DNA from: Punica granatum
Taxonomy: Eukaryota > Streptophyta > Magnoliopsida > Myrtales > Lythraceae
Reading direction: 5' to 3'
Assembly: GCF_007655135.1 (NCBI RefSeq)
Contig: NC_045134.1
Span: 14,652,982-14,716,981, forward strand
Length of the DNA stretch: 64,000 bases
A program made the position numbers and the translations under genes. Below, piece by piece: positions 20,263 to 33,750 of the stretch; position 1 is the stretch's first letter, and each line of letters starts with the position of its first letter. The notes beneath the pieces are model-generated. The model had not been told where the DNA came from and ran no database searches. It worked only from the letters and a program-made list of their open reading frames with translations.

Positions 20263-23200
20263 CTATTTACCGATACAAAACTTGCCAAAAATATTGGATA
20301 AAATTTCCTCAGATATGTCTTCTCCGCTAATCTGCCCCAAAGCAAGCGCCGCTTCTCTCAAATCAATCGTCCAAAAGTCAAGAGGCAACTCTTCCTTTAT
20401 CGACACTTCCAATCTCTCGAGGGCTTCCTTGGTCCGTACAAGTTGCTCACATTGCCTCTATGAACATACCAAAAACCTTAATATCATATCATGATCTCAA
20501 TCTTATAAATAAATCGAGCAACGAGAATACATTGATGGCCTGTTTAGTATGTGCTGGAATAGAATTAGTCCAATGCCATGACTCACTGTTTGCAAGTTAT
20601 CCCCTCCCACTTCCTCAACATTTTATCACGCCACAGAAAATTATAGTACGCATTTTACAACAGGATTGGCAACTTCTTTTACCTGGTTCACAGTCCATCT
20701 TCGTCCGCCCTCGGGAATTCTGCTGAGGCCAACAATCTCAGATACTGCTGTCTCGAGTTCTTGTATCCCTTCACCGTTTATTGCCGACGTGAAGACAAGC
20801 TTCGTGAAAGTAGATTTCCCGTTTCCATTATAATCCCATTCATATTGGGCAGATGGGACCTGGTCAATCTTATTTATTACGAGAATTATGGGCATGGAGA
20901 ACCCAGTTGATTCCTGCAATTTCCCGGAATAAGCCAATCATGTTAAAACTATTTTTCTTTATAAATTTAAGATCAATCACACCAAATGCTTGATACCCAA
21001 TTGCAAAAGCACGTGAAAAGATAACAACGCAATATAGTTTTTGAGACTAGAATCCAGAGGGAAATTTCAGTAAACAAAGACAACTTCAAGAAGAAAAAGA
21101 GAAGAAAAAGTCGAAGCTTATGCTCAGACCTTAGTAGATTGAATCCTGTCGAGAAGTTCTGTATCTCCTGAAGTCCACCCATCCACAGCACTTACTGCCA
21201 TGATAATGACATCAGCACCCATTGCAGCAGCTTCTGATCTCTCGACACCTGCAAGAAGTGCAAGAGGATGGGACAATATACATTTAATTTTAAACGAAGG
21301 ACAGTTTAATCAATAACAAGGAACTTTCGTCATTGAAGTAAAAACACACTACGCTCTACATGTTCACTGTCTGATTAAACTAAGAGTTCGTCTGTTTTAT
21401 AAAGTCAGATTGGACAGAACCAGGTCAAGCATGCATCGCTACCAGGGATTGAATGAGGTTTCGATTCATTCAACAAGGTTTTATTAATATAATCTACAGA
21501 AACATCTTAAGAAAATAAAACTCAATAAAAATAAAGGACCAAAAAACATGGACCAGCCAGTCAATAAACCAATATGTCAAGAGCCAAGTTTTACATCTCT
21601 TAAGAGAGATAATAGTCTTTACCGATCTTCTCCACAACATCATCAGTATCCCTTATGCCTGCAGTATCAAGCAGGGTTACAGGAACACCACAAACCATAA
21701 TGCCAGCTTCGACCACATCCCTTGTAGTCCCAGCAATCTCTGTAACTATAGCCCTCTCACTCTGCACGCTAAATTAAAACTCCGTAATCAAAAAACGGCT
21801 CATGCAGCTGCTAATTAATACTGTTTTGCATGTATACAATATATATTATAGAACATAACAAAAGGCTTAACACCAGATATATAATCACACTCTTCAACAG
21901 GTCAACCATGGACAGAACAAATTTAAATCAATATTTATAATGTTGGAACAAAATAGATATTTGAAACATACTTTGCTCCATGCATTGAGGAGGCTTGACT
22001 TTCCAACATTTGGACGGCCAATAATAGCTATCTGCACAAATAGGATAGATTTAAGAGTGAATGAAGACAAATTGCTGAGAAATTCATATCCCCAAGTAAA
22101 TCCTGAGCTCAAAGATGCTACGAGTAGGAAACATGCAAGCTCTAAAACCCAATGAAGCTGAAAACATATATAGAAAGGTTATGTTTGGAAGGCTAGATAA
22201 GAGGCCGGATGGATATAGTATTAAGTAGTTAATCCAAAGGAGGGGATGGGTTAAGGGTGTAATATGATTATTCATGAAAAGACAGAAATACCCATCTCGT
22301 TGTGTCAAATTTCAAAATGTGCATCGAACATGAAAAGCTTGGAGAGGTGCGGTGCCGGCCCACCCCCCCCCGATTCCAGCAACCATCACCCCAGCGAGCT
22401 TGAACGGGTGGGGGGCCACCGTCGTGGAAATGTCCCCCCTTCTCTCTCATCAAAGAGAGAGAGGAGGCCAAGTGGCATGGATTCCAGCCACCGCTGTGTC
22501 AATTGAGGTTGCCGGCAAACTCTAGGGACACTGGTGACCTCGACTGAGACACGATGGTGGCCGAATGCCACTTGGCATCATCTCTCTCCTAGACGAGAGA
22601 GAGAGAGAGGCAACACAATTTGCGGCAATGGTGGCCCAGTCGAGGTCGCTGGTGAACTCCACCACCCCTTTCCCTCTAGTTCTGTAATGGAGCTGAATGA
22701 TCTGCCTTTTTTTTTAATTTCGATTTTTTAATTCAAAAAATTATATTTTTGGATAAACAAAATTCAAAAATTATTAAGCTATTGACATGTTGGTCATTTC
22801 ACTTTCATATCTGAGTCTCAAACCATGAAATGCACCAAACACTTGATTAAGATATTATAAATCCCATGGATTTATAATTCCATCTCATCCCATCCCCATC
22901 CCTATCCCAAACCCGATGATACCAAGTAGCCAAATGTTTTTGAACAGATCATATTAGAAATCTTCCTGGGCTCTTTCATTAGCAGCTAGAGTTCTATAAT
23001 TTACAGATCAAAAAAGTGTGATCCCAACCATTGATGCAATTTTTACACTTTATGGATATTAAGCATCAGTAGTCTTCACTCTATGTTGAATTAGGCAAAC
23101 CATCCGAGTAACTATACCCACTACCTGATGAAAGAAAAAGTAGTTTGTGAAATTCAGGGGCACCTGTAATCCTGATTGAAGAAACTTGTCATAATTAGCT

Positions 23201-25074
23201 GTCTGGAGAGCATCTTCAACATCTCGCCCCATGGCATGTATTTTATCCATTACCAGGTCCAGATCTAACCGTGGCATCTCGTCATCGAAATCCAGACGAG
23301 CCTCAATTTCGGTCAACAGCTCAATGCACTGAGATCTCAGTGATTTCACCAAAGAAGCGAAGCCTCCCTGATAAAAAAGAAAAGAGTTTATGGGTCATGC
23401 AAACTTGCTGCTTTTAACTTATTTTGTTTATATGGACCTTGAGAGAAGATGTGCCTGAATTCCTGCAAGGGCTGCATCAGCTGCAGCCACAGACTTGGCA
23501 GAGAGAAGATTCCCCACATTTTCTGCCTGAGAGAGGTCTATACGTCCATTCAGGAAGGCACGGAGAGTGAACTCACCTGGACAAATTATAAACACCGTAG
23601 AATCAGTATAAATAATCTAAAATAAAACAAACCACTTGCTTGAGATATAGTATTTAAGTACTCAAGACTTGTCAGGAGTAAGGTATTTGTCATTCACAAC
23701 TTGCAGAACAAGGATGTATCCTAGTGTCAACAATATCTACACATCATAAATTCTGCGAATAAATCATGTCATTAAGTTATCACAGCCAACTCAGGGAGTG
23801 CATAGTTCACTGTTTATTGAGGTCATATTGGATTCCCCAAAACCTGAAGCTAGTGAACGGTTAACATGCATCCCTCGAAGTACAAGCAGGGAGTGGAATT
23901 TGCAGAGCAAACCAAAAGTACCATAAAACATAAATAAGCAGGACATAGGTCACTGGTACTTGAATTTAGAGCCTGCACTCTTATGTGACAGCAGTCCTAG
24001 TCCAACATGATAGTTAGTAGGATGTTGCACCTACAATGTAATTTATGCTTGATTTTTAATATCATTTTAAGGCCACCAAAAACTTTTTGTATTTCTCAAT
24101 AATGGAGCAACTTCGTTCCCACAACCGTCTGAGAATCTCTAATATTCGCAACTAGCCCAAGCAGAGAGTGTCACTGGACTCATTGATACTATAAAACTTT
24201 CCCATACACCAATTCTTCCTACCTTCTTGTCCTCCAGTTAAGTTCTTCCGCAGATCAATATGTTAATAAAATTTGCGAAAAAAAGAATATCTACCGACCA
24301 GGTTCTGCAAGCCTTGCCCCCGCTTGAAGACAAGCCCTCAAGACCCGATGCAGGCACACATCGCTGCCATGGCACTGAAGCTCCACTACGTCTTCGCGGG
24401 TGTAGGACCTAGGAGCCAACATGGGCACTGCTAATACCTATCAAATGCAATGAATTAACCCCAATCCTTAAACTGCAATGATGGGACTTGCGGCCTAAGC
24501 ATTATTTGCGGACTGCACATCAAAGTGAAAGGAAGAACACACAAAAGAAATAAATGTTTACCTCGTCAACAACGTTGCCTTTCGAGTCGAGAACGTAACC
24601 ATACTCCACAACATGGCTAGTGGGCCGCCATGAATCAGAACACAAGCCATCCCTCCTCTTCTTCGTCTTCTGCTTCCCGCTCCTCGTCGGCTTAAACACT
24701 CGTGCAGTAATATCCACCGCAGAGGGGCCGGACAACCGCACAATCCCGACAGCGCCGCCAATTGAGGTCACAATGGCGGCGATAGTGCTGTAGCCCAAGT
24801 CAGGCTGTCGGAGCTCGCTCACCGAGCCCGAGCCGGCCACCCGCTCATCCGTATTGAGGACCAGAGAGGGCTGCTCCAGCCGTCTGGGGGCGACGCAAGG
24901 CTTCGGGGAAGTGGAGGAGAAGGCTTGCCGACGTTTGAGGAAAAGGAGAGATGACAGTGTTTTGAGGGGCCGGCTGGAGATGAAGGGGCCGGCAATGGCA
25001 GGCGGTGAGGGTGGCGAGTGCTTGAAGAGGAAGAGGTGGACAGTTATGAAGCGGAGGGAAGGTAGCATCGACAT
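20263..25074 (-). CDS. MNME: Organellar tRNA uridine-34 modification GTPase MnmE/TrmE; nine exons, 573 aa
   Basis: MnmE with MnmG adds a (carboxymethyl)aminomethyl group at C5 of wobble uridine in organelle tRNAs. Exons on the minus strand: 24562..25074, 24299..24437, 23455..23576, 23164..23367, 21972..22031, 21623..21761, 21130..21248, 20683..20913, 20263..20457. All joins keep frame (1,722 nt). Residues 1 to about 90 are a basic, Ser-rich organelle-targeting leader. The N-terminal folate-binding domain begins [11 protein letters not shown] (98). The G domain shows the P-loop GRPNVGKSS (331-339), GTTRD (357-361), DTAG (378-381) and NKID (446-449). The protein ends in the family's diagnostic FCIGK (569-573) with its functional Cys. 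The start is the first in-frame ATG and gives a normal leader. Intron 3 uses a GC donor (23454-23453). The largest intron (22032..23163) holds repeat-like DNA. All signature residues are intact, so it is probably functional. Confidence 0.95.
22179..22939. repeat. Repeat-like insertion in MnmE intron 4
   Basis: This part of the 1.1-kb intron differs from the rest. It has a GC-rich core (22340..22680) with inverted CTCTCTCATCAAAGAGAGAG-type hairpins and GTGGCC-rich blocks, and a right side of CCCATCCCCATCCCTATCCC type common at the ends of plant MITEs. I could not define terminal inverted repeats or a target duplication, so class and limits are uncertain. Open frames here lie in this core and are not genes. 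Confidence 0.35.
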
Positions 25075-26895
25075 CTTTGGGTTGGGTCGATGGATGCCAT
25101 GCCGATGACGGAGCGGCTAAATTAAGTGGCCGACCAAGAGAGCAGGAGCAGCCCGAATCCAGATTCGGATCTCCAACCGGTCAGGAACCGAGCCTAAAAA
25201 GACTGCAAGTACATTTGTTCCTTCTCTCTTCCTGAGACTTCTTCCCAGTTCCCACTCCAGTCGAAGGTAATTGTCGGTCTGGGCTTGGGCCTGGCCCTGG
25301 GCCTTACCCATTAGTTAAAGCCCAAACCCCAAAACCTGCATTAATTAATTCTCTCAAAAAATGTGGAATCAATATCTTAAGCGAGTCCTTGCTAACGGCC
25401 TTGCTGGAACAGGATTCTGTATTTATATATCAATATTAAAAAAATAATAAAATTTAAGAGGGTGTAGTACAGTAGCGTGCCCTTGTCTGGTAACTAAAAG
25501 GTTTTAAATTTGATACTCATGTGAACTACTTGTGCATCTTTATTATATTTGATACTTCTATTTCATTGTACTAGGCTCATAAATATCCCTTATAACCCAA
25601 TTTTTTAAAAAAAGTCTAGCTGGAAAGGTCAACAGGGCTGAATCTAAGATGATAAATCATCGAGTGGAGAAGGGCAAGGAGCAATGCCATCGCAGGCGGG
25701 CGAGAGTAGTGGGCATGGCAGCATGTGGCCGGACGCAAATTGTGGTAGTCACAGAACACATAGCGCTGGGAGGGTGAGAGTGGCAGGATTCGATGGGTGG
25801 AAAGATTGCATTAGGAAAGAAATCGAAAAATTATACAAATATAAAATTAGAGGCGAGCAAAGGCGCCCATGGACTAATGGATAAGGTGCTCGACTTCTTC
25901 TAACCAACACAGGGGTTGCTATTCTTCTTCATGCTTGCAAATTCGTTCATCTTACGGATGCCAAGGTTTGCCCCATAGACGCTCAAGCACATGTTGTGAT
26001 CGAGCCTCAGGCTCAACCACTACCGCAGACGCTATCGTCTCCACGGGTTATGCTTCAACCTTCCACGCCAATCTTATTATGGGTTCAATCACAAGCTAAG
26101 CAGCTAGTTCAATAGAAGCTGCCAATGGTACATGAATCTCAATCGGTCGATTACAGCCAGTGCAGACTCAGGTCGAACTATGGGTGTCTATTTTCATGGA
26201 GATAAAGCTTTGGTATCTAGATGGTCAGTTTTGTACTTGTGGTGATATTTTTGGGAAATTATAGCCAATTTTCTAGTAAATGACAATTTTTTAAGTAATA
26301 AATCAATCCATTTTAGGAAGATTGATTTACATACCAAAACCACTAAGGAGTACTCGAGAAGTAACATGCCCTCAAGGGAAGGAAGATCGGAGTCACCACC
26401 TCAAGAGTCACCTAAGGATGGTTATTTGGCCCCTCGCAAAGTATTTTCCCAAATTTGACCCTCATGCCCTTTGGAGGTTAAGATTCTAGGTAAGGAAAAT
26501 GGGTACCTGATCGAGAAGGTGTTTTTGCCATAACACCTCAACCAGACACGGCTTAAGCCAGCCTCACTATTCCCAAGCTCGTTTATCTCTCGAAAATTGC
26601 CCAAAATAAAATATGCATACCCTAATTACGCGATGCAAGCACTCAACATGCAAGTGCAAGCAATCAATCAACAGCTAAGTGCGAAAAGTAAAGTAGTTGA
26701 TATCAAGTCTTATGCCTTACTGACATATCATGATACTATCTCCAACAATTCTTATGTATAGGTAATCAGCACACAAGATTACCCGTTCTACCGATCTATG
26801 TCCCGGAAAACACAATAGCTGACCCCATGCCCACGGAGGCATGTCACTACAGTACCTCTCCCAGTTCGTGACTCGGGAAGCCTTAAGACATGTTA
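25075..26895. other. Upstream flank of MnmE, then repeat-like intergenic DNA
   Basis: 25075..25320 is GC-rich and should include the MnmE promoter and 5' leader. Around 25460..25610 is a short SINE-like unit (GTGCCCTTGTCTGGTAACTA followed by GGTTTTAAATTTGATACTC, a worn B box). 25862..25900 resembles the 5' half of a tRNA-Arg. 26270..26895 is low-copy-looking but TE-like and unclassified. No gene is supported. Confidence 0.35.
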
Positions 26896-29800
26896 TGCAG
26901 ATCCGAATTTCATCTCGTTAGGGCTTGTATGCATGAGCACGATCGCACAGCTTGGGAGTATTCACATTCTTGGAGGGCGTGACGGACACGAGTGAGAATG
27001 AGTCGCCAGTACCTGTTTACGACTCGGAGGTCGAGAGTCATTAAATTGCCCAGGTCTAGGGGTGATGAATAGATCTAGTTTGCTAAGACATATGGTCTGC
27101 GGAACCAAGGGTTCTAAGTTCAGGGGTTCTGTTAAGTGCGAATCTATATCACGCACGCCATGTCGGTACTCTTGTTTATCTAAAGTTTGCCATTTTTAGT
27201 TTGTTTACCACTTGATTATGTTATGCTCATCTTGCTCGATTTGACACCATAAATTCATGATAACGATCGATTCAAGCTAAGAGCCCAAGAGAGAAACAGA
27301 TCCTCATGTTTTGGGATCGGTCCACCGTCGTCGTGTCTTGGCTATTTGGACCATGATGGTCGGTTTATAGCGTTGGACCGAGCCCGTAACTCATATGATC
27401 CCGCTTGTCTTGAGGACCCATAAACCAATACGACTGGTTCTGACTCTCACAACTCGCGCTCACCGACTAGGATCATTACATGAATGAATGTACAAATAAA
27501 TGTCTTGCAATGTACTCTCAAATAAATTCAAATTACATCAGATGGATCTCAGTTGGTCTGCGTTTGGCCAATATTCCGCTCGCGCTCACAGTGAGCTTAG
27601 GAGACTGAAACTAAAATTAATGCGATGCGGGTTCATGAGAACCAGAGGTTGGGTTCGACAAGACCAGTAGGTCCCAAAAGGACCAAATGGTCCTCAAGAT
27701 AGCCGTGGGACAGGTCAAGTTCTTAGGTGATTGTCTAACCTCTTTTCATACGCCCCAATCCGAGTCGTCCTCCACTTGGATGCTACTTGAGTTAAAACGG
27801 GGCTCGAAATTAAACCCCATACCACACTCGGGTCGCGCACTCAGTGTGTGGGGGCGTTAAACTCTGTGGTCCATAGTTTGGGGCATTGGACCCCTTGTTG
27901 TTCGTGCCCTATGGGTTCGGGCTCGAATCACAATAAAACAGACAAAACACATAGGAAACATATAAAAATAGAGAAAACAGACGAAGTGTGAATTAATTGT
28001 CATGTTTACATGATTATCATATTTTGAACCGGGATTGCTTAGCAAACATGTCTCTATCCTAAACAGGTAAAAATAGAAATGATATGCATGGTGAGATTCG
28101 GCCATGGGTCTCTCCAAAAGGGCATGTAGCATTCGGCTGTACTTAGAAATGACTCGATACACATGATGTATGTCGTCAAACCCTGAGCATATGGGTTTGT
28201 CTTAAATTTACCTATTTTTGTGATACTGACAGATTAATGGATTATAAATGAAGTGTGTTTTGCCAGAATCCTAAAAACTAGGGTTTTGTCCCGCCCATTT
28301 CCCTGTATTTGATTATGTCGAATGTGTGATTTGTCTGATTTTGTGTTTTATGATAGATAAACCCGATCGAAACACAAACTTAAGAAAGTGAGAACACGAA
28401 ACACCTCGGAGGTGCCAGGGTCTCTGCTCACGCCCTATAAAGGGTCGAACAACCCTTCACAAAGTAATCCCCGCTTGCACCTCCAACCCACATTCTTAAG
28501 TGCCCGAGTTTAGGTTAGGATGATCGAAACATATAGACAGGAAAGGGAGAGTAAGATGAATGACAACCGCACCTGGATATGCGCCCACCCCTTTCCTTAT
28601 TCGGTATGTTTTGATCATCCTAAGGCCTAAAGTGTCGGTAACATAAACCGACCGTTGTGCCCTTGAATCGAAAAATATATGTGCGTGAAGTGAAAGCCAA
28701 GACCGTGCGATACGGACCGTCGAGGTCGGTAGCCAGTGTCAACCAATCTCTTAGACCTATCAGGGTTGTGTGGAACCTAAAGGAGCCAAGAAAGCGGTCA
28801 ATTCACTCGGAACTGTTCTAACAAGAACTCATACGTTCCGACTCGAGTCATCTCAAATCAGGCCTTAACTCGAGTCCAAACTTGCGAGCCCTCCTTAGAT
28901 GTTCATGCTATGCGTACAATGTGTCTCAGTATTTTGTTAAAATTGTGGATTAAAAAAGAGCACGATTATCGGTTCATGATTTATCGACTCGATTACAAAT
29001 TATTAATCAGTTCGTGCAATTCATTTAAATGTCGAGTGAATTAATTAACTGAATGAATCATCTTAATTACTCGACGAATGCTTTTGGATTTATGGGTTTC
29101 GAATCTTCGAATCAATCATAGATGGACCGTTCGAATAGAGTTTTAATCCTCGATTGTACCAAAATTAAATCCGATTTTAAACTAACTTTACGTGATTAAT
29201 CCAAACTGAGGTTTTAGATGTTATACCTACACCTTAGAGGTAGAGACGAGTCGAGGAAAGGCTCGGAAGAGGGGCGGCAATGCTGGAGCACCCATAAGGG
29301 AATAGGAGCCACATATGGCTTCTTAGAGGTCATCGAGCTATGGGAGGTGGCGCAACTTCATGGGCTGTCCCATGGGCTCCTAACCTATAAAAAACATAAA
29401 AGAAAGGGAGTGGGAGGAAGAACGTTGAAGGTTGATCAGCCCGAGGCTCGATGAGGGAGGAGAGGCGGGAGGTTGTGCACAGGTGTGGCATGATCAGGTG
29501 GATGAGACATCGAGCCCTTAGAGCTTGACTCTCCTAGTCACGGGAAAGGTGTGAACTGTGGGTGATTTCCTTGCACATGTAGGCACGATTCACCAAAGTC
29601 GTGTGGAAGTCTTGCTCGGGTTGGAGCAAGCAAGAGGGAGGCTTCAAGTGAGGGAGAAAGCAGCGGTTGTGGTGGCTGGTTCAGCATGCTAAGGGTCTTT
29701 AATGGAGAAAAGAATGTCACCAATGGACTCAGGAGGTCAAGAATGTGTGGGATATGAAGTTTGTTTTGAGTTCGGGTCCGATCAAGGGGTAATGATAAAA

Positions 29801-31701
29801 AAACTAAGGTGGTTTTCCGATGAAAAAGAGTGGTTTTAGCTAAGGAGAGTGTTGCACCCAAATTCTTAAGTGTGCATGTGTGTGTGTATAAGACAGAGAG
29901 AGAGAGAGAGTTAAGAGAAAGAGAGGAAGTTGAATGGTAGTTGTATGCGTAGAGAGGGAAAGTGATAGTTGAAGCGGGTAGTTGAATGGAAGATTGAAGA
30001 AGATAATGAAATAGTAGATGAGGTTGAAGAGAAAATGGAGATTGTTTGGTGAGGTGTTGGATGGGGATTGGAAGAGAGGAGATTGTGTATGGATTGGAAG
30101 ATGGGTGGGAATGAACGTGGATGGGGAATGGGGTAGATGGGCAGTGCATGTATAGGTGTAAGTAATGGATGGTAGCATGTGATATAAAGTGGATGGGAGA
30201 AGTGTAGGTCCCATTGGATGGAAAAGGGAAGAAGGAAGTCGAGATGTCCGGGTCTCGACCGAGCTGCGTTTCGAATTGCGAGAACGAGCTGTGCATCTTT
30301 GAGCGTGGCGAGGAGAAGAATTTTTGGAGCCCGATGTTGATAGTTTCCTAATATCCCGTTGAGTCGGGAGCCACGAGTGCTCGGGGCCATTTTCTATTAG
30401 TTTGGATTATCAGAACGAAGTTAACCGCTTTAGTCGATTAGCTACGCGTCATGGCCTTGTCCAGGTCATTTATGCATCTTTTGCTGTTGGGGTCAACCGG
30501 TTGAGTTTTTGTTGACTCGGACTTGACTTGGGACTGACTTGAGGTCGACTGTAGAATTTGTGGCTAGGGGCCTTGCTGAAGGTTACTGGTTGGTCTAGAG
30601 AGCACTCGGGGCTCGTCGGGATGATCCCATGTAGAAATTGGCTTCAGGGACCAAGTTAGGAACCGTGATCGCTTCGTGAGTCCATCGGCTTGAGAAGATG
30701 ATTTACAGGATGTGCGCGAAGGGGCTCCTCATTCGTTTCCAAAGAACCCTATATTGAATACCTTCAAGTGGCCTGATGATCAAGCGACCTTGGAAGTTTG
30801 TTGGAAACAGCATACGATTACTCGGGAGCTGCTCAGGTGGGGTAAATGATTTCCAAAGATTGACCGAAAGAGTGCTCCCTAGTCTTGGGAACCCCCAAGG
30901 TTGGTTGGGCCTACTTCGAGTACTAACAGTTGGCCTGATAAGCCGGCGGCTTGGAAGCCTCATTAGAAGGGCCCCTTTTTCTGCTCGGGAGTCACTAGTG
31001 AGGTGTGGATGATATTCGAAAATCGACTCGAAGAGTGCTCCTTGGTCTTGAGAACCCTTGGGGTTGGCTAAATCTAATTTTGGATGCTCACGATTGGCCT
31101 GATGAGCCGGCGGCTCGACAGTTTTGCTGGAAACCGTCTACGATTACTCAGGAGTTCTCCGGCTCAAGCAAATGATTTACACGATGTGCTCAATGGGGCT
31201 CCTCATTAGTTTAGCACGATGAGGGATCTTCATAGCCCAATATCGGATATTTTCAGATGGCCCTGTGATTGAGTGACCCCGAAAGCCTGCTGGAAGCTAT
31301 TTGCAATTACTCATGATTTCTCCGGCTTAAGCAAATGATTTACAGAATATGCTCAGACAGGCTCTTCACCAATTTGGCACCATGAGAGATCTTCGGAGCC
31401 CAATATTGAATATCTTTAAATGGCTTGATTATCGAGCGATGAATAGTGCTGTTGGGGTCCACTTCTGCCTGCCCGAGATCACGCGTCGTTTGGACTCTCC
31501 GGTTGCTCTCCGGGATCTATGGGATTCTTGAGACCTTTTGCATTGCTATTCACTAGGGTCGTCAGCTTGACCATGTTGACCCGGCTATGAATAATGATCT
31601 AGGGTTTGCCGAGCCGCTTTCTGTCAGAGTTTTGGAGGGTTGTAGCCGGGAACTCTTTGATGGTCCTCAAGAGCCGAGGGACCAAAACAGGATGCTGACT
31701 A
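26896..31701 (-). mobile_element. Second long LTR-like copy (about 4.8 kb), minus orientation
   Basis: Its left end reads TGCAGATCCGAATTTC, and the following 900 bases match the reverse complement of 13450..14351. Shared blocks include GAGAATGAGTCGCCA, CCTAGTTTGCTAAG-type and TTCTGTTA.GTGCG. The right end near 31660..31701 (AGGGACCAAAACAGGATGCT) is a degraded match to the reverse complement of the first copy's start. The middle is divergent and contains a tandem array (30690..31441), GA-rich DNA near 29900 and no retroelement domains. The right edge is approximate and no target duplication was found. Open frames up to 252 codons here are low-complexity and not gene-like. Confidence 0.55.
30690..31441. 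repeat. Degenerate tandem array, about 160-bp period, roughly five units
   Basis: Recurring markers in the same order are GATTTACA.GATGTGC, GGGGCTCCTCATT, CCAATAT.G.ATAT, TGGCCTGATGA.C.AGCG and ACGATTACTC.GGAG.T. Unit starts lie near 30700, 30855, 31018, 31179 and 31341. The first and third units differ enough to show that the array is old. It lies near the 5' end of the minus-oriented LTR-like copy. Confidence 0.7.
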
Positions 31702-31756
31702 TTGCCTTTTACACAAGTCGAATAATTTTAGTTCTTTGATTTTATGCTCCGTCCAG

Positions 31757-32040
31757 GTAAATTGACTAATAAGAGTGACGTCTATGATTTTGGGGTTGTG
31801 CTTTTGGAGTTTCTCTTGGGAAGGAAGCTGGTCAAGAAATTTGCATTAGCTAAGTGCAAATCTATTGTCACATGGGTATACCATTCTTATGACTACTCCG
31901 AATCTTTCGCCTTTGGATATCGTCTAAGAGCTGTCTGGTTAATTCTGTAGGCCATGTCATAGCTTACTAACAAATCGAAGTTTCCAAACATCGTAGAACC
32001 TACAATTAGAGACACCATGGTCTTAAAAAACTTATACTAG
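31757..32040 (+). pseudogene. Receptor-like protein kinase fragment
   Basis: Two exon remnants (31757..31875 and 31951..32040) with a normal GT...AG intron encode kinase subdomains VIII-X. The first reads [18 protein letters not shown], containing the D-x-[WY]-x-[FY]-G motif, then LLGRK and KSIVTW. The second continues through AM.LTNKSKFPNIVEPTI. Two in-frame TAG codons fall where Gln is expected (31960 and 32038). The catalytic loop, the DFG motif and everything upstream are missing. The text resembles the Arabidopsis At1g80640-type kinase group as I recall it. A dead fragment. Confidence 0.85.
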
Positions 32041-33750
32041 ATTCCTCTCACTATCCATTTCGAAGTTTTTGCCTCGACTTTTCAGTTCTATTTTAGAAGA
32101 AAATTACTGATTACCGCCAAATTTTATTCGTGAGCAAATTGGTAACACTAAGGAGGAAGTGGTCCTGGTCATGTTAGTACTTTCGATAGTCTAACCTGAG
32201 AGTGCAATCATGATTATGAGAAGATTTTGTCTCATAGTCAGGAGTCATATTAGTACTTTCAATTGTGGAGATGTGTATAATGTTTGTTTGCTAAATCAAC
32301 TACTCTACAAGATCATATAATAAATAAATAAAAAGAGGTTTTGTTTTTACGAAGATTTTGTCAAAGCGATTTGACAATTGTTCGTGATCATGTGTTGCTT
32401 GGGAGTTATTTCATTTGAAAAGCATAAGTCAACCTATAAAATTTGGGGTTGCACGTGCTTGAAGAAAATAACTTTTAGATTTCAAGAAGAAAAAATAATG
32501 ATGTTCATGCAAGAGGTATACATATTTTCCTTTATTTGCGTGGCCAGTTCGTCTAATAAATCATAAATCATCATAAAATAATGGCAAGTAGGTTGGGTTT
32601 CCCTTCCCTCCATTTTTTTCTTTTTTCTTTTTTCTTTGATTTTCTTTAAATTTTTTTATATAATCTAAACATAAAAAAGTCTTTTTATTTCTTTGTACAC
32701 CATCTAGTATCCGTTCGATTGATCTAGGTGCGAGTGAGATCGGTCCTCTAAGGGACGAAACTCTCATGATTATAAGTATTGAATCACCTAAAATCAATCA
32801 ATGTTGGTAAAAAAGCCTTTTCAATTTATCATTAATTCAGGTAGTTTATTTTATTTCTGACATTAGAAATGTTATTATTTTTTCGATGAAATGCAAGATT
32901 AATTCTTTTTTGTGTATGAACTTATTTGTTGTGACAAGATGCTTTTAGTGATATATTGCACTCATAATGCAAGTAAAGTTCATCTATTTAAGATTAGCGG
33001 CCCACTTAAGGGATATGGTATTGCGATCATAATTTTCCAATTAGAATTATTGATAATTCAAATTAAGAGTAGCGAGAAGAATTGTTAGCTTTTATATCAT
33101 TATAAAATATTAATTAGTGCGCACTTTTGAAAATTCATAATTTTGATATATAATAATTTTTTATTAGATTTCAATTATACTCTATATTATTTATTACATA
33201 ATCTATTATGATAAACTAAAAAATTGATGGAGAATTTTTACGACACGCAACAACAAACGAGAGTTGCTCCCTTGTTTGAAAGAAAACTAATATCATGCTT
33301 TTATAGAAAACTAGATTAATTCACCCGAACAATACATGGGGCTATAACTTTTAAACAATAATTTTTAGGTAATTTATTTTTACGTTACATCGTCAAAATT
33401 TTATATTGACTTATAATCATAATTATAAAATATGTGTATAAATTCATTCATATAGTTATTTCTAGCAAATTCTCGAGCAATCAGTGGATATAAATGGATA
33501 TTGATACATCAAATTAAATTTTTACATATGATAAAGTAAAAGTCAATTTCATAAGGAAATTTTTTTAATAGATGATGGTGAAATTTTAAAAATTGAAAAT
33601 AAAGAATCAAATGAAAATAAAATTAAAAAATTATCTTTTAAAAATATAAAAATATATTAAAAGACGAAAAAAATCGGATCTTATCATAAAATATCTTTTA
33701 AAATTAAAATGAAATCCTTCCTATTAAAAAATTAATATCAAATTTAAAAA
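32041..33750. other. AT-rich intergenic, nothing recognised
   Basis: Increasingly AT-rich sequence with poly-A and poly-T stretches. Short open frames have no family resemblance. No gene or bounded element is seen. Confidence 0.45.

Noticed and set aside
22264..22731. Overlapping frames in MnmE intron 4
   Set aside because: Both strands and several frames are open because of the GC-rich repeat; no domain, and inside an intron of a confident gene.
25862..25910. Possible tRNA-Arg gene
   Set aside because: The 5' half resembles a tRNA (A box, anticodon-arm-like CGACTTCTTC), but the T-arm consensus GGTTCGA and acceptor pairing are missing. At most a tRNA-derived fragment.
29538..30390. Minus-strand frames of 124-252 codons
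   Set aside because: Low-complexity Ser/Pro/His/Leu translation of GA- and GT-rich DNA within the second LTR-like copy; overlapping frames look equally open.
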